A stretch of 64,000 bases of DNA, from assembly GCA_963783245.1 (NCBI GenBank), contig CAWAMS010000002.1, positions 1,488,001-1,552,000 of the forward strand, given 5' to 3'. The notes under the pieces are model-generated. The model did not search any database, was not told where the DNA came from, and saw only the letters and a program-made list of their open reading frames with translations. Positions 56,892-64,000 of the stretch are shown piece after piece (the stretch's first letter is position 1; each line of letters begins with the position of its first letter). The translations under genes were made by a program, and so were the position numbers. This DNA is from Bog-473 sp963783245. Lineage in GTDB: Bacteria; Actinomycetota; Acidimicrobiia; Acidimicrobiales; RAAP-2.

Positions 56892-57773
56892 TCAGGAGAG
56901 CTCGTAGAGCTCCGAGGGATCATCGTGCGGCAGTACCGAGCCGACCGTCGCCGACACCTCGAGACCCTCCAGTTCGGCCACGCCGATATTCACTGCGGAG
57001 AAGGCGGCATCGGCCGCGTCGCGTCCCGTGGCGATGCGCACGAGCGAGGGTCGCGGGGCGAGGCCCGTGGCGTCGTGGACCGTCCATCGTCCGCCCTGCA
57101 GCGTCTCGAAGACGGCGTGAAAATCCATGGGAGAGAGCCCTGGTGCGTAGACGGCGGCGAACCGGGCCGGGATCCCCGTGGCTCGGCTCAGGGCTATGCC
57201 GAGGTGGGCGAAGTCCCGGCAGGTCCCCATCCCGGTCAAGAGGGTGTGTTCAGCCGAGTCGTGGACGTCGCTGGACCCTGGCACGTAGGCGATCCGCTCC
57301 CGGATCCACTGCGTGATCGACGCCACACGCGAGGCGATGCCCGCATCGGTCTTGAACTCGGACATGGCGAACCCGATGAGGTGGTCGCTCGGGCAGTAGC
57401 GGCTCGGACGCAGGTACAGCTGCCGCTCGTAGCCGAAGGAGGGTGGTGCGGACGTGGTGGTACCCGTCAACGGGGACTCCGGCGGACGAGCCTCGAGGTC
57501 GGAGCGATAGGAGATGGAAAGAGGTCCGGGATCGGCCAGGATCACGTGGATCCGCTCCCCCTGTGGAGTGCGGATCTCCTCGAGGGAAGAGGGTGGGCCG
57601 CCGTTGCTGACCACCTCGAATCTCTCGCTGCGGACGAGGCCGGCCGAGTCGGCGGCGACGACTGCTAGGGCGATCTCGGCGCGCTCGGTCACGTCGAACG
57701 AGAGATCGCAGGTGACGACCCGCGTCCGCTCGCCGTCCGCACCGGGTTGTGCCGGGACCCCGTCGTTGTTCAC
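56892..57773 (-). CDS. Transglutaminase-like protein
   Basis: A 293-residue protein. The N-terminal half is beta-rich; the C-terminal half has the transglutaminase-like Cys-His-Asp triad: GMGTCRDFAHLGIALSRATG, then MDFHAVFETL and WTVHDATGLAPRP. It is probably a cytoplasmic peptidase or cross-linking enzyme of the family commonly found next to ATP-grasp/alpha-E genes, which are absent here. It is divergent from nothing; TrkA-type channel follows upstream by 33 bp in the same direction. Confidence 0.82.
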   Translation of the reverse strand: MNNDGVPAQPGADGERTRVVTCDLSFDVTERAEIALAVVAADSAGLVRSERFEVVSNGGPPSSLEEIRTPQGERIHVILADPGPLSISYRSDLEARPPESPLTGTTTSAPPSFGYERQLYLRPSRYCPSDHLIGFAMSEFKTDAGIASRVASITQWIRERIAYVPGSSDVHDSAEHTLLTGMGTCRDFAHLGIALSRATGIPARFAAVYAPGLSPMDFHAVFETLQGGRWTVHDATGLAPRPSLVRIATGRDAADAAFSAVNIGVAELEGLEVSATVGSVLPHDDPSELYELS

Positions 57774-57806
57774 GGCAGTACCCTGGCACAGTTCCCGACC
57801 GCGGCC

Positions 57807-59603
57807 TCACGCATCGGGATGGTTCGACAAGACCTGATCGCGTTGGAGGACTCGAAGGAGTTCCTCGTAGGGACCCAGCAGAAAGGCCTCGTCTCCTCCG
57901 GCAAAGCGTGTGCCGCGCCGCGGCGGATGCTCGAGTTGGCCGCCGTCGGCCGACCGGCTGAGCGCGATGACCCGGGTGCGCGCCGAAAGGTCGGCCATGG
58001 CCAGGCCTTGCAGTCCACCCTGCGGGGCGACCGTGACGCGGCCGACCAGAAACGGCTGTTGGTCGACGTAGAAGGTGCTCAGCACATCGAGGCCGAGGGC
58101 GGCGCCGACGAACCAGGGTGCGGCCAGCGCCGATGTCGAACGCACGTGACGGAAGCCGAAGCTCTGCTCCATCATGCGGGCCAGATCCCGATCGAAGACG
58201 CGGAGCACCACGGGGACCTCTTCCCAACGGTCCCCCAGCGACTCCCGGATGGCGAGACCGGTCTCGATGTTGGTCAGGTCGGCGCTGGTGAGCACGGCGA
58301 CCGCCGCCGCGTCGTCGAGGTTCACCATGCGGTGGGTCTGCGACTGCGTGGCGTCGGCGATCACCACCGGGACACCCAGGGCCCGCGCCTGGCCGAGGAA
58401 GCGGTTGTTGTCGTCGCGCTCGATGACGACGACCCGCTGACCCTCTGCGATGAGACCCTGCACGACGGCGATTCCGACGGCGCCCAGACCGATGACGATG
58501 ATGTGATCGACCATGCCCGGGACCTGGCGACGACCGAGTGAGCGCTCGATACGTCGGCTGACCAGAATGTTGGTGAACAGGGCGAACGCGGTCGATACCA
58601 GGGCGACCCCGATCGCGATGAGGGCGATGGCGAACACCTTCATGGCGGCGTCCTGTGTGGCGAAGGTGAAGTCGCCGTAGCCGACGGTCGCCACCGTCTC
58701 GACCGTGAAGTAGGCGGCGGTCAAAAAGCCCATATGGCTGCGCGTGTTGGGATCGATGTACGTGAAGCGAAGAATGATGGTCGAGATGGCGATGAGCGCC
58801 AGCAGGCCGGCGACCGTGAAGGTCAACCCTTTGTTGCCCTCTTCCATCACACCGGCGGCCTGGCGGGCCAGGCGCCGGGTGATCGAGACGGTCCGCAGAG
58901 ACGGCGCACGGGTTCGTTTGGGGTCGATGCCGCCGAGCTTGAGCTCCTCTTCGGTCCCCAACACCGCAACGCGGTCACCCGGGACGACCTGATGGTCCCG
59001 TCCCGGGCACTGGGCCATTTCGGAGCCGTCGCCCGGCATGATGGCCACGGGCGCCAAGTTGCCGAAATGTCCCCGGAAGGTCGGATGGGTGGCCCCCTCG
59101 TCGTCGGCCACCGCCACCTGCACCACCGCGAAGTGCACCCCGGCCAGTTCTATGTCGTGGGCCGGGCGGCGCAGGCATGCCTCCACGAAGGAGGGGCCGG
59201 CCAACGTGGCGACATCGAGCACGCTCCCCTTGCCCGAGACACGCTCGAGCGCACGCCCCACGGAGGGATTCGCCATCTGGGTGACGATGCGCACGTCGGG
59301 CCGGATCTCCCGGATGCGAAGTGCGGTCTCGAGGGCGTGGATCTCCTTCACCTCCGCGTTGATCACCGCAGTGGCACGCTCCAGGCCCGCATCGATGAGC
59401 GCGTCGCCCAGATAGGCGCTGCGCTGCAGGTGCGGGACGCCCCAGTCCTCGAGAATGCGCGCGAAGCGGACATCGGCCTCGGCGTCAATGACGATGACCG
59501 GTGTGCCACTCAGGTACAGCTGTTCGACGATGCGGAATCCGACCCCCTGCAGGCCGCACACGATGACGTGATCACGCATCTCGTGTTCCATTTGCGATCC
59601 CAA
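57807..59603 (-). CDS. Potassium channel protein with RCK - pore - RCK architecture
   Basis: A 598-residue protein. Residues about 10-220 form a first RCK/TrkA-N and TrkA-C module (HVIVCGLQGVGFRIVEQLYL); two membrane helices (about 262-283 and 325-346) enclose the selectivity filter TVGYGD at 306-311; a second RCK module follows (IIVIGLGAVGIAVVQGLIAE, to 590). It is a membrane K+ channel whose gating is controlled by cytoplasmic nucleotide or ion binding. RCK domains on both sides of one pore is less usual than pore-then-RCK. It precedes a transglutaminase and follows glnN-type glutamine synthetase in the same direction. Confidence 0.88.
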   Translation of the reverse strand: MGSQMEHEMRDHVIVCGLQGVGFRIVEQLYLSGTPVIVIDAEADVRFARILEDWGVPHLQRSAYLGDALIDAGLERATAVINAEVKEIHALETALRIREIRPDVRIVTQMANPSVGRALERVSGKGSVLDVATLAGPSFVEACLRRPAHDIELAGVHFAVVQVAVADDEGATHPTFRGHFGNLAPVAIMPGDGSEMAQCPGRDHQVVPGDRVAVLGTEEELKLGGIDPKRTRAPSLRTVSITRRLARQAAGVMEEGNKGLTFTVAGLLALIAISTIILRFTYIDPNTRSHMGFLTAAYFTVETVATVGYGDFTFATQDAAMKVFAIALIAIGVALVSTAFALFTNILVSRRIERSLGRRQVPGMVDHIIVIGLGAVGIAVVQGLIAEGQRVVVIERDDNNRFLGQARALGVPVVIADATQSQTHRMVNLDDAAAVAVLTSADLTNIETGLAIRESLGDRWEEVPVVLRVFDRDLARMMEQSFGFRHVRSTSALAAPWFVGAALGLDVLSTFYVDQQPFLVGRVTVAPQGGLQGLAMADLSARTRVIALSRSADGGQLEHPPRRGTRFAGGDEAFLLGPYEELLRVLQRDQVLSNHPDA

Positions 59604-59666
59604 TTTCAGCTCGTCACCCAGGTGTTCGTCATCTCCGATTTCCCGACGCGCCCGCGGCGCCCGTTT

Positions 59667-61844
59667 CTAAAGGATGAAGAGCATCTCCTGGTAGGTCGGC
59701 AGCGGCCACAGGTCGTCGGCCACCAGGCCTTCGAGGGTGTCCGAGGCGGCGCGCACGGCGACCATGGCGGGGAGAAGGCTCTTCTGGGCGTGCTCCGCCC
59801 GCTTCTCCTCCGTGTCGGCTTCCTCCTGCGCCAACTCGGAGCGCAGACCGGCGAGGCCGGCGCGCAGGGCCTTGAGCGAGGACGAAACCTCGTCGAGGGT
59901 GGCCGTGTCGGCGTCCTGACCGATCGCCGTCAGGCTCGAGACATTGAGCGCGAGCTCGGTCTGGTAGCGCAACGCCGCCGGAAGAATGATGGTGTTGGCC
60001 ATCTCGAGGGTGAGGGCCGCTTCGACGTGGATCGAGAGGATGTACTGCTCCAGGGCGATCTCGTAGCGGCTGTGCATCTCCCGGTGGTTGAAGACGCCGT
60101 AGGTGCTGAACAACTCCATGGACTCCTCGGTGATCAGCTCGGGGAGCGCATCGAGGGTGGTCTTGAGGTTGGGCAGGCCACGCTCGGCCGCTTCGACCTG
60201 CCATTCGTCGGCGTACCCGTCGTCGTTGAAGACCACAGAACCGTGGTCCTTGATGATCTTCTCCAGGACGGTCTGCACCGCGGCGTTGAATTCGACGCCG
60301 TCGGCGACGGCGGTCTCGAGCTGGGTGGCGATGAAGTCGAGCGCTTCGGCCAGGATCGTGTTGATGGTGGTCATCGGCCCCGCGATGGATTGCAGCGAAC
60401 CGGGCGCCCGGAACTCGAAGCGGTTGCCGGTGAAGGCGAAGGGACTGGTGCGGTTGCGGTCGCCCGGATCGGTGGGGAGCACCGGGAGCGTGTCCACCCC
60501 GATTTCGAGCGAGCCCTTCGTCTTGGACGTGGTGGCGCCTCCCTTGGCGATCTGCTCGAAGACGTCCGCCAGCTGATCGCCCAGGAAGATCGAGATGATG
60601 GCGGGGGGTGCCTCGTTGGCCCCGAGGCGGTGATCGTTGGTCGCTGAGGCAACCGATGCCCGCAACAGGCCGCCGTACTTGTGGACGGAGCGGATGACCG
60701 CGGCGCAGAAGACCAGGAACTGGGCGTTGTCGTGCGGCGTGTCGCCGGGGAGAAGGAGGTTGCCCTCGGTGGAATTGCCCAGCGAGAAGTTGACGTGCTT
60801 GCCCGACCCGTTGATGCCGGCGAACGGCTTCTCGTGGAAGAGGCACTCCATCCCGTGCTTCTGGGCCACACGCTTCAGCGTGGTCATCAGCAGCTGCTGG
60901 TGGTCTGCGGCGACGTTGGACCGCTCGAACATCGGGGCGAGCTCGAACTGCCCCGGCGCCACCTCGTTGTGGCGCGTCTTGGCCGGAATGCCCAGCTTGA
61001 AGAGGTCGCGCTCGCAATCCATCATGAACGCCAGTACCCGCTCGGGGATCGCCCCGAAGTAGTGGTCGTCGAACTCCTGACCCTTGGGGGGCTTGGCCCC
61101 GAACAGCGTGCGCCCGGCGTTCAAGAGGTCCGGCCGGTTCAGGAAGAAGCTGCGGTCTATCAGGAAGTATTCCTGCTCCGCACCGGCGAACGACACCACG
61201 GCATCGGGCTTCTCGTGCCCGAAGAGGTGGAGCACGCGGGCGGCCTGCTTGGCCATCGCCTGTTGGGACCGCAGCAGCGGGGTCTTGTTGTCGAGTGCCT
61301 CGCCGGTCATCGACACGAAGACGGTCGGGATGCACAAGGTGTTGCCATTCGGGTTCTCGAGGATGTACGCCGGGCTGGTGACGTCCCACCCGGTGTAGCC
61401 GCGTGCCTCGAACGTGGCCCGCAGGCCACCGTTGGGGAAGCTGGACGCATCGGGCTCGCCCTGGGTGAGGGTCTTGCCGGCGAACTCGGCGATCGCATTG
61501 CCCTCACCTCCGGGCTCGAAGAAGCTGTCGTGCTTCTCGGCCGTCAGGTGGGTGAGGGGGTAGAAGACGTGGGCGTAGTGGGTGGCGCCCTTCTCCATGG
61601 CCCAGTCCTTCATGACCACCGCGACGACGTCGGCCACCGTCGGGTCGAGTGTCTCGGAGTGCTCGATGGTGGCCATCACCGATTTGAAGACCGGCTTGGG
61701 CAGGCGCTTCTGCATCACCGCTTTGGTGAAGACGTTCTCACCGAAGATCTCCCCAGGATTCTCCGTGCTGGTGAAGACCGCCGCTGGTGCGTCGTAGTGC
61801 CGCACGGCCTCGATCGAATCCTGGCGTGCCTTGTTTCCACTCAT
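59667..61844 (-). CDS. glnN: Glutamine synthetase type III
   Basis: A 725-residue GSIII-type enzyme making glutamine from glutamate and ammonia with ATP. Motifs include IPTVFVSMTGEALDNKTPLL, the metal and ATP site AGAEQEYFLIDRSFF, GINGSGKHVNFSLG and NRTSPFAFTGNRFEFRAPGS. The C-terminal helical extension, longer than in GSI, ends DLWPLPTYQEMLFIL. GGAGGAGTC precedes the ATG at 61844. Length fits the GSIII family. With gltBD near the window start it gives a GS-GOGAT pair. Confidence 0.93.
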   Translation of the reverse strand: MSGNKARQDSIEAVRHYDAPAAVFTSTENPGEIFGENVFTKAVMQKRLPKPVFKSVMATIEHSETLDPTVADVVAVVMKDWAMEKGATHYAHVFYPLTHLTAEKHDSFFEPGGEGNAIAEFAGKTLTQGEPDASSFPNGGLRATFEARGYTGWDVTSPAYILENPNGNTLCIPTVFVSMTGEALDNKTPLLRSQQAMAKQAARVLHLFGHEKPDAVVSFAGAEQEYFLIDRSFFLNRPDLLNAGRTLFGAKPPKGQEFDDHYFGAIPERVLAFMMDCERDLFKLGIPAKTRHNEVAPGQFELAPMFERSNVAADHQQLLMTTLKRVAQKHGMECLFHEKPFAGINGSGKHVNFSLGNSTEGNLLLPGDTPHDNAQFLVFCAAVIRSVHKYGGLLRASVASATNDHRLGANEAPPAIISIFLGDQLADVFEQIAKGGATTSKTKGSLEIGVDTLPVLPTDPGDRNRTSPFAFTGNRFEFRAPGSLQSIAGPMTTINTILAEALDFIATQLETAVADGVEFNAAVQTVLEKIIKDHGSVVFNDDGYADEWQVEAAERGLPNLKTTLDALPELITEESMELFSTYGVFNHREMHSRYEIALEQYILSIHVEAALTLEMANTIILPAALRYQTELALNVSSLTAIGQDADTATLDEVSSSLKALRAGLAGLRSELAQEEADTEEKRAEHAQKSLLPAMVAVRAASDTLEGLVADDLWPLPTYQEMLFIL

Positions 61845-62079
61845 CGCTGACTCCTCCGTGTAGTGCCGGGACGTGCGTGGCGCACGGCGAACTCGGCTCT
61901 GTCCGCCCGTCGTGGTCGAAAGTAGGCAGGCGAGATAACGCCCCGGTTTCTGCAATGTGAATATCTCGATCGCGTTGGCACGCAACGCCCGCCGTATCTG
62001 ATTTGATGAGAATGAACATCTGCCCGGGCGATGCATGTCGGGTTGATTGCCATTCCCGCGAAAGGGGTAACGCACAGAG

Positions 62080-63656
62080 ATGACGGCGGATACCGAGAAT
62101 CTCGAGCGAGAGCTGAAGTTCGCGGCGGATGTCGGCTTTGAGCTGCCCAATCTGTCCACCATCGCCGGGTCCGCGACGCGGTTGCCCCAGCAATCGCTGA
62201 ACACGGCCTACTTCGATACCCCTGACCTGCGGCTCTGGCAAAGAGGCCTCACGCTCCGCCATCGAGAGGGCGAGGAGCGCCAGTCGGGCAAGTGGACGCT
62301 GAAGCTGCCGCAGGAGGGTACCGAGCTCACGGTCGATCGGTTGGAACTGTCATGGAACGGGATGAGGGAGGAGGTGCCTGCGGAGGCGACGAGGATCCTG
62401 CGGGGTACCGTCCGCCACTCCATGCTGGGCCGCATCGTCGTCCTCGAATCCCTCAGGCGCCGGGTCGTGCTGCGAGATGCCGACGGGACGGACCTGGGGG
62501 AAATCGACGACGACCTCGTGATGGTGGCCCACGGGACGGAGAAAGGGCTCAGCTTCCGTCAGATCGAGTTCGAGCTCGGCACGGACCTCCCGCCCAAGGA
62601 GCATGAGGACCTGGTGCATGCGGTCTTGAAGAAGCTCCGCAAGGCCGGTGCCTACCCCGAAACCGAGCAGAAGTTCGCCAAGGCGCTGGGGGGCGTCGCG
62701 GCACTCACGACGCAAGGACCTGAAGGACGGGGTCGGCCGCCGCGCCTCCCTGCACGACGTCGTGCGGCTCGCCCTCACCGATGGGCTCGAGCGGGTGCTC
62801 GACTACGACTACCGGCTCCGGCTCGACACCTCTGATCCGCCGGTTCGCGCCGTGCACCAGGCCAGGGTGGCGTGTCGTCGGTTGCGCTCGGATCTCAAGA
62901 CGTACGGGCCCCTGCTCGACCCGGCGTGGTCGCAACGCACCACGACGGAGCTCCGGTGGATCGGCGGCCGGCTGGGCCAGGTGCGCGATCGTCGACGTCC
63001 TGACCGACCGCCTCGGTTTGCGCCGGGACGGCCCGGCGGGCCCCGGGATAGACGGCAGCGGGCACCTCCGGGAGAGGTTGGCCGCCCAGCGACGTGCGGC
63101 GTGCGCCACTCTGGCCGAGGACATGGAGAGCGCTCGCTACCTGGACCTGCTGGACCGCCTCCATGCAGCCGCACTCGCCCCGCCGTTCTCCTCGGCCAAA
63201 CGCCGTTCCCCGGCCGTCGACCACAGCGTGCGTTCGGACGACCTGGCCCGGGACGTCCTGCCCGCACTGGTGCGCGTGCCCTGGAAGAAGTTGCGCCGGC
63301 GGGTCCGCCGGGCCGGATCGCATCCGTCCGATCGGCAGTTGCACCGCATACGGATCGCCGCCAAACAGGTTCGCTACGCCTCCGAGGCGGCGTCTCCGGT
63401 GATGGGCGACGTGGCGTTGGAGACGGCACAACGGGCCGAAGCCCTCCAGACCGTGCTCGGCGACCACCACGACGCGGTGGCCGCCGAGGAGTGGTTGCGG
63501 CTCGCCGCGGTCGACGGCACGGGGATGGCCGGATTCGCCGCCGGCCTCCGTGCCGCCCATGAACGGAGCCTGCAGCGGAGCCTTCGGCGTGAATGGAGAG
63601 CCGTCTGGTCCGACCTCTCCTCCAAGAAGGTCACACGTTGGCTGAGAACAGCCTGA
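62080..63656 (+). CDS. CYTH and CHAD domain protein (two frameshifts)
   Basis: About 525 residues. The CYTH half starts MTADTENLERELKFAADVGF with the ExExK-type motif (ERELK) and YFDTPDLRLWQRGLTLRHR. After a shift near 62700 the CHAD part begins (VHQARVACRRLRSDLKTYGP), and after another near 62990 it ends with HRIRIAAKQVRYASEAASPV and VLGDHHDAVAAEEWLR. The CHAD histidines and arginines bind polyphosphate, and CYTH domains act on triphosphates. It is divergent from glnN with a 235-bp promoter region between. The role is polyphosphate binding or hydrolysis, by family knowledge. Confidence 0.85.
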
Positions 63657-63767
63657 GCACGTGCGCGCGCCGACGTCACACCGCGCCGATGAGTTCTGCC
63701 CGACTGTGCCGTCCACACGACGATGCCCAACGTCGCCGTGGAAGAACACTCTCTAGAGTGTGAGGTT

Positions 63768-64000
63768 GTGTCCCTACGCGAGTCCACCGTGGTCCAGTCC
63801 GAGTTGGAGCCCTTCCGCCGGGAGCTGACGAGGTACTGCTACCGGATGCTCGGCTCGGGATTCGAGGCCGAGGACGCGGTCCAAGAGACGATGCTGCGGG
63901 CCTGGCGTCATGCCGACAATTTCGAAGGCCGCTCCAGCGTGCGCTCGTGGTTGTACCGCATTGCCACGAACGTCTGCATCGACATGCAGCGCAACGTGCA
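63768..64000 (+). CDS. ECF sigma-70 factor, N-terminal part (cut by window end)
   Basis: The first 77 codons show sigma region 2: ELEPFRRELTRYCYRMLGSG, then FEAEDAVQETMLRAWRHADN and SSVRSWLYRIATNVCIDMQR. This is the SigG/SigX5-type ECF subfamily, which often has a C-terminal SnoaL-like extension not visible here. GTG at 63768 is the likely start. Transcription of unknown regulon. Confidence 0.88.
   Translation, partial: MSLRESTVVQSELEPFRRELTRYCYRMLGSGFEAEDAVQETMLRAWRHADNFEGRSSVRSWLYRIATNVCIDMQRNV

Overview
The window comes from a high-GC actinobacterium, most likely of the Acidimicrobiia type. The evidence is the GC-rich codon use with many GTG starts, two LLM-type flavin oxidoreductases, a GAF-ANTAR regulator, a type III glutamine synthetase and a Thr/Pro-rich anchored protein of the kind common in that class. 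This placement is inference. No rRNA, replication origin or complete cas locus is present. One tRNA was found.

Layout. 0-8.3 kb: a membrane protein, a Clp-N/zinc-ribbon protein, an FMN reductase and gltD-gltB (glutamate synthase). 8.4-12 kb: an acyl-CoA synthetase / LLM oxidoreductase / hydrolase operon. 12.1-16.1 kb: thiO-thiS-patatin, then a CorA-like transporter. 16.1-21.1 kb: a DAO-type oxidase, a second LLM enzyme, pspA with an enoyl-CoA hydratase, and an endonuclease/exonuclease/phosphatase protein. 21.3-24 kb: two tandem paralogous mini-proteins, a Ku gene and the Thr-rich surface protein. 24.3-38.2 kb: mixed small regulators, SRPBCC, VOC, ABM and GYD proteins, membrane proteins, a GT2 glycosyltransferase, a beta-propeller exoprotein and a large FtsX-type permease. 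38.3-42.4 kb: a 1371-residue IPT/Ig surface protein. 42.4-48.1 kb: a lower-GC accessory segment with a possible CRISPR remnant, secreted proteins, an HTH protein and a tyrosine integrase that points at a tRNA-Pro gene. 48.3-51.3 kb: a divergent pair, a Met-rich membrane protein and an Sco1-type copper chaperone, with a palindromic operator between them. 51.4-54.8 kb: a dense cluster of very small Cys-rich proteins. 54.9-64 kb: an exported protein, aldo-keto reductase, transglutaminase, an RCK-pore-RCK potassium channel, glutamine synthetase III, a CYTH-CHAD protein and the start of an ECF sigma factor.

Connections. Glutamate synthase and glutamine synthetase III form the two halves of ammonia assimilation but sit about 51 kb apart. 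Sco1 and the Met-rich membrane protein suggest copper handling for a terminal oxidase. ThiO and ThiS supply the thiazole branch of thiamine synthesis.

Quality warning. Most recognisable genes between 0 and 24 kb and the CYTH-CHAD gene near 62.7-63.0 kb carry single frameshifts, yet both flanks keep conserved sequence. The long genes between 24 and 50 kb and between 51 and 62 kb are intact. I read most of these as sequencing or assembly indels and annotate those genes across the shift.
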